Shown piece after piece: positions 1 through 5,838 of a stretch of 5,962 bases of DNA (positions are counted from its first letter, which is position 1; each line of letters starts with the position of its first letter). Origin of the DNA: Rubrobacteraceae bacterium. GTDB lineage: Bacteria > Actinomycetota > Rubrobacteria > Rubrobacterales > Rubrobacteraceae. Location: the NCBI GenBank assembly GCA_013698525.1, contig JACCSM010000578.1, positions 1-5,962 of the forward strand, written 5' to 3'. The notes under the pieces were generated by a model that was not told the origin of the DNA, made no database searches, and worked only from the letters and a program-made list of their open reading frames with translations. The translations under genes were made by a program, and so were the position numbers.

Positions 1-55
1 CCTCCCTGGCGTTTCGCGCCCGTGGATCGTCGCCGGCGGGGCCTTTGCGGGGCAT
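1..55 (-). CDS. Start of an unidentified divergent gene, cut by the window edge
   Basis: Read on the - strand, an ATG at 55-53 opens a frame that stays open to the window edge, encoding MPRKGPAGDDPRARNARE. A strong ribosome-binding site lies just upstream: the complement of 60-68 reads AAAAAGGAG, with 4 bases between GGAG and the ATG. The visible 18 residues are basic and look like a flexible N-terminal tail of the kind seen on nucleic-acid-binding or ribosomal proteins, but this is too little to name a family. The gene diverges from the restriction-modification operon, so the roughly 200 bases between them probably hold promoters for both. The start and site are visible directly; that this is a real gene is inference from the ribosome-binding site and the open frame. 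Confidence 0.45.
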   Translation of the reverse strand, partial: MPRKGPAGDDPRARNARE

Positions 56-67
56 GATGCTCCTTTT

Positions 68-107
68 TCAGCTAGTCAGCATTTCGGCACTTCAGCTTCT
101 CAGCTTT
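68..107. repeat. Five tandem octamers, TCAGC plus three variable bases
   Basis: TCAGC occurs at 68, 76, 92 and 100, with the one-base variant TCGGC at 84, so five units sit in exact 8-bp register. The last three bases of each unit vary (TAG, ATT, ACT, TTC, TTT). The array ends cleanly: the octamers at 60-67 and 108-115 do not match. It lies in the leader of the divergent gene, starting at the edge of that gene's ribosome-binding site; read from that strand the unit is NNNGCTGA. The function is unknown. A protein-binding array, a slippage-prone leader, or a copy of a dispersed intergenic repeat are all possible. Confidence 0.6.
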
Positions 108-256
108 TTGTTCTCGTTGAAAGCCTAGCTCTTATAACCGAATGGGTGGTTCGTGGTAGGTCAATACCTCCGCAAATCGCTTCAGTCGTACAGCAAGCAC
201 CGGTGTCGAGTATCATTTGTCTTGGTATGGGGATGTCTTCTGTGGAGACGATCTAG
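108..256. promoter_or_regulatory. Gene-free region upstream of hsdR, probable promoter area
   Basis: This stretch lies between the octamer array and the first codon that reads like HsdR. It is more AT-rich at its left end than the genes are. TATAAC at 133-138 is a possible -10 element, but no good -35 hexamer sits 16-18 bases upstream: TTGTTC at 108-113 is poor and 19 away, and TTGAAA at 117-122 is too close. GGAG at 244-247 looks like a ribosome-binding site for hsdR. An in-frame TAG at 254-256 closes the hsdR frame upstream. No terminator, operator palindrome or RNA gene is recognisable. The promoter itself is inferred from the divergent gene order, not from a clear motif. Confidence 0.25.
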
Positions 257-304
257 ATCATCAACGAGGCCGACACTTGCCGAAAGTACGTCGTACCCAG
301 GCTT
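257..304 (+). other. Unannotated N-terminal extension of HsdR without a normal start codon
   Basis: The 16 codons before the ATG at 305 read IINEADTCRKYVVPRL in the same frame. The NEADTCRKYVVP(K/R)L stretch is what I recall as the usual N-terminus of this HsdR family, leading directly into the MQAGWD that starts at 305. These codons contain no ATG, GTG or TTG, and the codon before them is TAG (254-256). GGAG at 244-247 lies 9 bases before the ATC at 257, a workable ribosome-binding distance. Either translation starts at an ATC (rare), or a start codon here has been lost by mutation or base-calling error, or the TAG is a nonsense mutation downstream of the in-frame ATGs at 227 and 233. The reading is direct from sequence; the homology is from memory of the family. 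Confidence 0.6.
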
Positions 305-2614
305 ATGCAAGCCGGGTGGGACGAGCCGCCACGCTCGGTTACGGAGCAGAGAACGTTTACCGACGGCAGGATCATGGTGGCAGGCACGAAAGCTCGACGG
401 GGACCACAGAAGCGCTCGGACTATCTCTTGCAGTACACGCGAGACTTCACGATCGCGGTGGTAGAGGCTAAGGCCGCGTACAAGTCTCCAGGTACCGGGC
501 TTCAGCAGGCAAAGGACTACGCGGAGATCCTGGGCCTCAAGATCGCCTACGCGACCAATGGAGAGGGCATTGTCGAGTTCGATTACCTGACCGGGCTGGA
601 ACGTGAGCTGGATTCTTTCCCGACGCCGGAGGAGCTGTGGAGGCGCCTGCGGGGTGGACAGGGGCTGGATGAGGAGGCAGCGGAGCGGCTGCTGACGCCC
701 TCGCACCACCTCTCTGGCAAGAGTCCACGCTACTACCAGGAGATCGCGATCAACCGCGTCGTGCAGGCTGTGTTGCAGGAGCAGCGACGCATCTTGCTGA
801 CTATGGCTACGGGAACGGGCAAGACGCTGGTGGCGTTCCAGATCTGCTGGAAGCTCTGGAACACGCGCTGGAACCGAACGGGGGAGCATCGGCGGCCGAG
901 GATACTGTACCTGGCAGACCGGAATGTTCTGGTAGACGACCCGAAGGACAAGACCTTCGCGCCGTTCGGAGACGCGCGGTGGAAGATCGAAAACGGTCAG
1001 ATCAGCAAGGGCCGGGAGATGTACTTCGCCATCTACCAGGCCATCGCCAAGGATGAGCGCCGCCCTGGACTCTACCGGGAGTTCGCGCCGGACTTCTTCG
1101 ATCTGATCATCGTAGATGAGTGCCACCGGGGGAGCGCCAGGGACGAGAGCAACTGGCGTGAGATCCTGGAGTACTTCGAGCCCGCCTACCAGCTCGGCAT
1201 GACGGCAACTCCCTTGCGCGCTGACAACAAGGCTACCTACCGCTACTTCGGAAACCCCGTCTACCAGTACAGCCTGAAGCAGGGCATCGAGGACGGATTC
1301 CTGGCGCCTTACCGGGTACATCGTGTCGTAACGAGCGTGGACGCCGCCGGATGGCGCCCGAGCAAGGGAGAGATCGACCGCTTCGGACGCGAGGTCCCCG
1401 ACGAAGACTATCACACCAGGGACTTCGAGAAGACCGTCGCACTGCGTTCCCGCACCGAAGCCATCGCCCGCCACCTGACCGACTTCCTCAATGGCACCGA
1501 CCGCTTCGCCAAGACTATGGTGTTCTGCGTGGACCAGGAACACGCCGACGAGATGCGACGGGCGCTAAACAACCTCGACGCGGACCTCGCACGGAAGTAC
1601 CCCGACTACGTATGCCGGGTAACGGCGGACGAGGGACACATCGGGCGCGGGCACCTCTCACGCTTCCAGGAACTGGAGACGGCGACGCCGACGATACTGA
1701 CGACCTCGCAACTCCTGACGACGGGCGTTGACGCGCCGACCTGCAAGAACGTGGTTCTCGCCAGGGTCGTCGGCTCGATGACGGAGTTCAAGCAGATCAT
1801 CGGCCGCGGCACGCGGGTCAGGGACGACTACGGGAAGCTGTTTTTCAGCATCCTCGACTACACGGGCAGCGCGACGCGCCTCTTCGCCGACCCAGAGTTC
1901 GACGGAGATCCGGCACTCATCACGGAGGAAGAGATCGACGCGTACGGGGAGAGCGTCTCGATCTCCTACGAACTCGATGAGGATGGAGCGGACGAGACAG
2001 CCGACCCGCCCGGAGATTACGTCGTGGACGAGCGGGAGCACCGGCGCAAGTACTACGTAGACGGCGGGCAGGTGGAGATCTCCGCGCACCTCGTCCACGA
2101 GTTCGATTCGGACGGCAGGCAGCTCCGGGTCGTGAGGTTCACAGACTACGCGGCGGAGAAGGTAAGGACGCTATATCCGTCGGCGGCGGAGATACGTGAG
2201 CGGTGGGCCGACCCGGATGGACGCTCGGAGATCATCGCCCTGCTGGAAGAGCGCGGCATAGACTTCGACGAGCTCGCCCGCGCGAGCGACCAGCCGGAGG
2301 CCGACCCCTTTGACCTGCTCTGCCACCTCGCCTTCAATGCACCGCTACGAACCCGTCGGGAGCGGGCCGACCGGCTACGTAACGAGAAAAAGGACTTCTT
2401 CGACCGCTACGGTCCCGAAGCTCAGGCGGTGCTCGAAGAGTTACTGGAGAAGTACGCCGAGCACGGCACGGCGCAGTTCGTCATACCGGACGTGCTCAAG
2501 GTTCCACCCATCTCCGGGCACGGGAACGTGCGGGAGATAGCGAGTCTCTTCGGCGGACCGGAGGAGTTGCGAGAAGCAATACACCAGTTACAGAGACTGT
2601 TATACGCGGCGTGA
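305..2614 (+). CDS. hsdR: Type I restriction enzyme R subunit (nuclease and DNA translocase)
   Basis: This is the endonuclease and ATP-driven motor subunit of a Type I restriction complex, acting with HsdM and HsdS in the cytoplasm on DNA lacking the host methyl mark. The first about 100 residues are a PD-(D/E)xK nuclease domain: D39, E54 and K56 (VEAK), then a QxxxY motif at 68-72. Next comes a superfamily 2 helicase: Q145 in the Q-motif region, Walker A GTGKT at 170-174, DECH at 271-274, TAT at 300-302, TTGVDAP at 472-478 and QIIGRGTR at 497-504. Residues from about 600 form a C-terminal domain like that of the EcoEI/EcoAI (type IB) R subunits. The length of 769, or 785 with the upstream extension, is close to normal for that group. 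The ATG at 305 is the first usable canonical start, but its ribosome-binding site is poor and family-like sequence runs back to 257, so the N-terminus is uncertain. All catalytic motifs lie downstream of 305. Function is secure; whether the protein is efficiently made is not. Confidence 0.93.
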   Translation: MQAGWDEPPRSVTEQRTFTDGRIMVAGTKARRGPQKRSDYLLQYTRDFTIAVVEAKAAYKSPGTGLQQAKDYAEILGLKIAYATNGEGIVEFDYLTGLERELDSFPTPEELWRRLRGGQGLDEEAAERLLTPSHHLSGKSPRYYQEIAINRVVQAVLQEQRRILLTMATGTGKTLVAFQICWKLWNTRWNRTGEHRRPRILYLADRNVLVDDPKDKTFAPFGDARWKIENGQISKGREMYFAIYQAIAKDERRPGLYREFAPDFFDLIIVDECHRGSARDESNWREILEYFEPAYQLGMTATPLRADNKATYRYFGNPVYQYSLKQGIEDGFLAPYRVHRVVTSVDAAGWRPSKGEIDRFGREVPDEDYHTRDFEKTVALRSRTEAIARHLTDFLNGTDRFAKTMVFCVDQEHADEMRRALNNLDADLARKYPDYVCRVTADEGHIGRGHLSRFQELETATPTILTTSQLLTTGVDAPTCKNVVLARVVGSMTEFKQIIGRGTRVRDDYGKLFFSILDYTGSATRLFADPEFDGDPALITEEEIDAYGESVSISYELDEDGADETADPPGDYVVDEREHRRKYYVDGGQVEISAHLVHEFDSDGRQLRVVRFTDYAAEKVRTLYPSAAEIRERWADPDGRSEIIALLEERGIDFDELARASDQPEADPFDLLCHLAFNAPLRTRRERADRLRNEKKDFFDRYGPEAQAVLEELLEKYAEHGTAQFVIPDVLKVPPISGHGNVREIASLFGGPEELREAIHQLQRLLYAA

Positions 2615-2624
2615 AGGGGAAGGT

Positions 2625-2726
2625 GTGATCAACGAACCTGGGATTCGTCTAGGCTCGACCGCGAAGTCGCGTAACATACTGGCGAGCAAAAACACCGTAA
2701 TCCAGGAGGAACAGTTTGACATCTAG
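2625..2726 (+). CDS. Possible 33-residue small protein or leader peptide before hsdM
   Basis: A GTG at 2625 opens a 33-codon frame beginning MINEPGIRLGSTAKSR and ending QEEQFDI at a TAG (2724-2726). It is preceded by the purine run AAGGGGAAGG (2614-2623); GGGG at 2616-2619 is 5 bases from the GTG. The frame starts 10 bases after the hsdR stop and overlaps the hsdM start by 11 bases, so its translation would carry ribosomes over the hsdM ribosome-binding site. About two thirds of its third-codon positions are G or C, in line with real genes here, though the sample is small. I recognise no family or motif. It could be a coupling leader, a small protein, or a chance frame filling the gap. Confidence 0.3.
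   Translation: MINEPGIRLGSTAKSRNILASKNTVIQEEQFDI
2704..2709 (+). promoter_or_regulatory. Strong ribosome-binding site for hsdM
   Basis: AGGAGG, a full-length match to the anti-Shine-Dalgarno consensus, lies 6 bases before the TTG at 2716. This decides the start of hsdM, because the first ATG in that frame is well inside the conserved N-terminal helical domain. It is the strongest such site in the operon and suggests that the methyltransferase subunit is made at a higher rate than HsdR, which would favour protection of host DNA. Confidence 0.85.
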
Positions 2727-4260
2727 CCGGCAACCGAAGTTGATCCAGACACCAACTACAGCCCAGCAGCTCGGCGGGATTATCAAATCCGCGCGGGACA
2801 TCATGCGGAAGGACAAGGGGCTCTCTGGGGAGCTGGACCGGCTGCCGATGCTGACGTGGGTGCTGTTCCTGAAGTTTCTGGACGACACGGAATGGGTTCG
2901 GGAGGACGAGGCGCTGCTCTCGGGAACCCGGTACCGGCCGGTGATCGAGGCTCCTTACAGGTGGCGCGACTGGGCCTCCGACGAGACGGGCATGACCGGG
3001 GACGAGTTGATCTCTTTCGTAAACAACGAGGAAGCAGTGCGGCCCGACGGCGAACGGGGGCCTGGACTCTTCGCTTATCTGCGGAGCTTGCGCGGGGAGG
3101 CCGAGGGCGGCGATAGGCGCGATGTGATCGCGACCGTCTTCCGTGGCGCGATGAACCGCATGATCAACGGCTACCTCTTGCGGGATGTGATCAACAAGGT
3201 CAACAGCCTCGATTTCGCCTCGACGGATGAGATCCACACGCTCGGACACCTCTACGAGTCGATGCTGAAAGAGATGCGCGATGCAGCCGGAGACTCGGGC
3301 GAGTTCTATACGCCCCGTCCCGTGGTGCGCTTTATGGTGGAGGTCACGGACCCGCGCCTCGGGGAGACGGTCCTGGACCCGGCCTGCGGGACCGGCGGTT
3401 TCCTCGTGGAAGCGTACAGTCACCTTGAGAGACAGTGCGAGACGGTCGAGGATCGGGAAGTGTTGCAGAAGGAGAGCGTAGTCGGGGGCGAGGCGAAGCC
3501 ACTGCCCTACCTGATGGCGCAGATGAACCTGCTGCTGCACGGGCTGGAGTCGCCGAAGATAGACCCTGGCAACAGCCTGCGCCATCCGCTGCGGGAGATC
3601 GGGGACCGGGACCGGGTGGATATGATCCTCACGAACCCTCCCTTCGGCGGCGAGGAGGAGCGCGGTATCCAGAACAACTTCCCCATCGACAAACAGACGA
3701 GCGAGACGGCGCTGCTCTTCCTGCAGCTCATCATGCGGAAGCTCAGGCGGTACCCGAAGTCCGGACGGGCTGGCGTTGTCGTGCCGAACGGGACGCTCTT
3801 CGCCGGGGGTGTCGCGGCGAGGATCAAGGAAGAACTGCTCAAGGAATTCGACCTGCATACCATCGTGCGGCTCCCCAACGGCGTCTTCGCCCCCTACACC
3901 AGCATCCCGACGAACCTGCTCTTCTTCGACCGCAATGGCCCGACAGAAGAAGTCTGGTACTACGAACAGCCACTCCCCGAGGGCCGAAAGAACTACACCA
4001 AGACCAAACCGATGCGCTACGAAGAGCTCGCCGGCTGCCTGGCATGGTGGAAAGCCCGCGAAGAGAACGAGCGCGCCTGGAAAGTAGCCGCCGAAGAGAT
4101 CCTGGCCAACGGCTGCAACCTGGACGTTAAGAACCCTCACAGCAAGGAAGAACTCGAGCACCTGCCACCCGAAGAGCTGGTCGATAATATACTCGCGAAG
4201 GAGATGCAGATAGCCGAGATAATGGCTGAGATCAAGATCAGTCTAGGAGCGGAACGGTGA
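2716..4260 (+). CDS. hsdM: Type I restriction-modification M subunit (N6-adenine DNA methyltransferase)
   Basis: HsdM transfers a methyl group from S-adenosylmethionine to N6 of adenine in the recognition sequence, working as a dimer with one HsdS. The N-terminal helical HsdM domain spans roughly residues 17-160 (IIKSARDIMRKDKG, then LPMLTWVLFLKFLDD). The catalytic core follows: GEFYTPR at 195-201, the cofactor-binding motif DPACGTGGFL at 221-230, the N6-adenine signature NPPF at 307-310, and VVPNGTLF near 355-362. The C-terminus is helical and charged, as expected for contact with HsdS. At 514 residues it is of normal length and no key residue is missing. The TTG start is supported by AGGAGG 6 bases upstream. 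The gene lies 101 bases after hsdR and its TGA overlaps the next gene's GTG in GTGA, implying coupled translation. The assignment is secure; the modified base sequence cannot be read from the protein. Confidence 0.96.
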   Translation: MTSSRQPKLIQTPTTAQQLGGIIKSARDIMRKDKGLSGELDRLPMLTWVLFLKFLDDTEWVREDEALLSGTRYRPVIEAPYRWRDWASDETGMTGDELISFVNNEEAVRPDGERGPGLFAYLRSLRGEAEGGDRRDVIATVFRGAMNRMINGYLLRDVINKVNSLDFASTDEIHTLGHLYESMLKEMRDAAGDSGEFYTPRPVVRFMVEVTDPRLGETVLDPACGTGGFLVEAYSHLERQCETVEDREVLQKESVVGGEAKPLPYLMAQMNLLLHGLESPKIDPGNSLRHPLREIGDRDRVDMILTNPPFGGEEERGIQNNFPIDKQTSETALLFLQLIMRKLRRYPKSGRAGVVVPNGTLFAGGVAARIKEELLKEFDLHTIVRLPNGVFAPYTSIPTNLLFFDRNGPTEEVWYYEQPLPEGRKNYTKTKPMRYEELAGCLAWWKAREENERAWKVAAEEILANGCNLDVKNPHSKEELEHLPPEELVDNILAKEMQIAEIMAEIKISLGAER

Positions 4261-4463
4261 GCGAGCTTATCTTTCAGGTAGAAGAGTCGCCCGAGGGCGG
4301 CTACACAGCGCAGGCGCTCGGGGCTTCGATCTTTACGGAATCCGATGACCTCGAAAGCCTCCACGCCCAGGTACGCGACGCCGTGCGCTGCCACTTCGAC
4401 GAAGGTGAGGTGCCGGCAATGATCCGGTTGCACTTCGTAAGTGACGAACTCATAGCCCCGTGA
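4257..4463 (+). CDS. HicB-like antitoxin domain protein between hsdM and hsdS
   Basis: This 68-residue protein has the look of the HicB-like antitoxin fold: a short strand (LIFQVEES), the EGGYTAQAL turn, then a helix with LESLHAQVRDAVRCHF and a final strand (RLHFVSDEL). Small proteins of this type are often mis-annotated in databases with an unrelated oxoisovalerate dehydrogenase name. It has no added DNA-binding domain, being only the partial RNase-H-like core. In HicAB modules the HicB protein neutralises HicA, an mRNA-cleaving toxin. Here the GTG start overlaps the hsdM stop by 4 nt and AGGAG at 4245-4249 is 7 bases upstream. The stop overlaps, again by 4 nt, a short frame that resembles a HicA start. 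It is therefore probably an orphan antitoxin carried in the restriction operon. Whether it still binds RNA, toxin or the restriction complex is unknown. Confidence 0.75.
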   Translation: MSELIFQVEESPEGGYTAQALGASIFTESDDLESLHAQVRDAVRCHFDEGEVPAMIRLHFVSDELIAP

Positions 4464-4527
4464 GACTTCCTAAGATATCAAGATCGAGCGGATGAGCGTC
4501 ATCAGATTGCTAAATAACGGTAGTTGG
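4460..4527 (+). pseudogene. Probable remnant of a hicA toxin gene, frameshifted and truncated
   Basis: A GTG at 4460, overlapping the hicB-like stop by 4 nt, reads MRLPKISRSSG and stops at TGA (4493-4495). HicA toxins commonly begin M-(K/R)-L-P-K-(I/V)-S-G-x-x-V-I-x-x-L-x-x-x-G-(F/W). The continuation of that pattern appears in the next frame from 4498, as VIRLLNNGSW. Leaving out the 8 bases 4486-4493 joins the pieces into RLPKISRSSVIRLLNNGSW, with the family's three-residue gap between IS and VI. The remainder of HicA, including the catalytic GSH segment, is absent. The 8 bases are flanked by a direct repeat GAGCG (4486-4490 and 4494-4498). That this piece is hicA-derived is inference from a short match plus its position next to a hicB-like gene. 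Confidence 0.5.
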
Positions 4528-5817
4528 AGTAAACCTCCCGTCCTGACAGCGGCACGCAAGATTCTGATAGATGGATTGGCTGGCAAATGGCAGAAAACCG
4601 AGCTTGGCGACCTGGCAACGTTTGTCAACGGCACCAGCTATGATCGTGGCCAGTTGGACGACAGCGGGACACCAATCATCCGCATCAGCAACATAACCGA
4701 CCCTCGATCCGAATATCTGACCACAAACCAGTCATTCGATAACAGGTACGTGGTGCAGCCGAACGACTTACTAGTGTCCTGGTCGGCTTCGTTCAAATCG
4801 GTTATCTGGCCCGGCCCTACTGGTGTACTGAATCAGCACATCTTCAAAGTAACTGAGAAGCTTGGGAATCATCGCGGGTTCATTCGGCACGCTATCGAAG
4901 CCGTCTTCGACGACATGCAAAGCAAGGTTGTCGGCATTGGCATGATGCATCTCAGACGCCGTGACTTTCTCGGATACCAAGTACCAGCACCGGATTACTG
5001 TACTCAAGAAGCCGTCTGTCGTTTCTTGGACTGGTTAGAGACACCAAACAATCAGTCAGAACCCACTCTCCCAAGCCAACTTTCAGAACAGCGGCGCATC
5101 GTAGCAAGGGTCGGGGAGTTGGCTGCCAGGATCGAGGAGGCACGTGGGCTGCGGCAGCAGGCGGTGGAGGAAGCGGAAGCGGTGTGGACAACAGGTGCGC
5201 AAAGATTGCTTTTTGAACTCGACGCTCAAAGCGTGCCCCTGCGAGAACTTGTGGCCGTACAAGGAGGTGGCACGCCTTCAAAGAAAGATCCTGCGCTCTG
5301 GAACGGAGACATACCGTGGGTGTCTCCGAAAGACATGAAGAGTAGAGAGATCAGGAGATCGGCCGATTACATCACCGAAACGGCGACCCTAACATCGTCC
5401 GCGAAACTCATTGATCCGGGAGCTGTGTTAATAGTCGTAAGAGGCATGATCTTGGCCCACACAGTTCCCTCTTCTGTTCTGCGTGTGCGTGCAACCGTCA
5501 ATCAGGATATGAAAGCCCTGCTTCCCAACGAGGATATTCTGCCTGAGTATCTATGTAGTGCATTCTGGGCACTAAACCGCCACGTTCTCGAGCTCGTCGA
5601 AAAATCCTCGCATGACACGCGTAAGCTACGAACTCCAACCTTGCTCGATTTTAGATTACCGGTACCTTCCCTCCCTGAACAACAGCGCATAGTCGCCTAC
5701 CTCGACAACCTGCAAGCGAAGGTGGACTCGCTGAAGCGGCTCCAGGCCGAAACCGCTGCCGAGTTGGACGCGTTGCTGCCTTCGGTGCTGGATCGGGCGT
5801 TCAAGGGCGAACTGTAG
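4492..5817 (+). CDS. hsdS: Type I restriction-modification S subunit (DNA specificity)
   Basis: HsdS reads the split target sequence and holds two HsdM and two HsdR subunits. The 441 residues show the standard plan: recognition domain 1 from about W33 to 170 (LGDLATFVNGTSY, IIRISNI, then LNQHIFKV), a central conserved helix at about 196-235 (LSEQRRIVARVGEL...), recognition domain 2 from about 248 to 392 (ELVAVQGGGTPSK, IPWVSPKDM), and a C-terminal conserved helix from 393 ending in AFKGEL, a usual HsdS ending. Each recognition domain should read one half-site. The ATG at 4492 overlaps the preceding TGA in ATGA, so translation is probably coupled; only a weak GAG lies upstream. Residues 1-31 do not look like HsdS, and residues 3-12 resemble HicA. 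A TTG at 4576 would instead give a more typical start, MAGKWQKTELGD. Base composition falls in both recognition domains and rises in the conserved helices. Function is secure; the exact start and the target sequence are not. Confidence 0.92.
   Translation: MSVIRLLNNGSWSKPPVLTAARKILIDGLAGKWQKTELGDLATFVNGTSYDRGQLDDSGTPIIRISNITDPRSEYLTTNQSFDNRYVVQPNDLLVSWSASFKSVIWPGPTGVLNQHIFKVTEKLGNHRGFIRHAIEAVFDDMQSKVVGIGMMHLRRRDFLGYQVPAPDYCTQEAVCRFLDWLETPNNQSEPTLPSQLSEQRRIVARVGELAARIEEARGLRQQAVEEAEAVWTTGAQRLLFELDAQSVPLRELVAVQGGGTPSKKDPALWNGDIPWVSPKDMKSREIRRSADYITETATLTSSAKLIDPGAVLIVVRGMILAHTVPSSVLRVRATVNQDMKALLPNEDILPEYLCSAFWALNRHVLELVEKSSHDTRKLRTPTLLDFRLPVPSLPEQQRIVAYLDNLQAKVDSLKRLQAETAAELDALLPSVLDRAFKGEL
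5086..5106 (+). repeat. hsdS conserved-region repeat, copy 1
   Basis: This segment encodes EQRRIVA at the start of the central conserved helix of HsdS. It matches 5677-5696 at 16 of 20 bases. Such paired conserved regions are built into Type I S subunits, and they allow recombination that exchanges or permutes recognition domains. Confidence 0.6.
5677..5696 (+). repeat. hsdS conserved-region repeat, copy 2
   Basis: This segment encodes EQQRIVA at the start of the C-terminal conserved helix of HsdS and pairs with the copy at 5086-5106. The two protein helices are clearly related (LSEQRRIVARVGEL and LPEQQRIVAYLDNL), reflecting the pseudo-symmetric structure of HsdS. Confidence 0.6.
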
Positions 5818-5838
5818 TTCCCTCGGCGGTTTGCGGGT

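Noticed and set aside
117..138. TTGAAA and TATAAC as a sigma-70 type promoter pair for hsdR
   Set aside because: The spacing between them is only 10 bases, too short for a standard promoter.
153..471. Forward frames starting near 153 and 217 that overlap the hsdR start
   Set aside because: They run out of frame through the conserved nuclease domain of hsdR. Neither supplies a recognisable N-terminus, although a frameshift from the frame at 217 cannot be fully excluded.
182..1543. A 453-codon open frame on the - strand opposite hsdR
   Set aside because: It lies fully opposite well-supported hsdR motifs. Long antisense frames are expected in GC-rich coding DNA, and its translation shows no domain.
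2660..2671. Short inverted repeat CGCGA-AG-TCGCG upstream of hsdM
   Set aside because: It has only 5-base arms and does not extend further. It lies within the possible small frame, and there is no linked promoter to make it a credible operator.
2629..4161. A 510-codon open frame on the - strand opposite hsdM
   Set aside because: It is a shadow of the hsdM codons; the + strand carries all the methyltransferase motifs and the ribosome-binding site.
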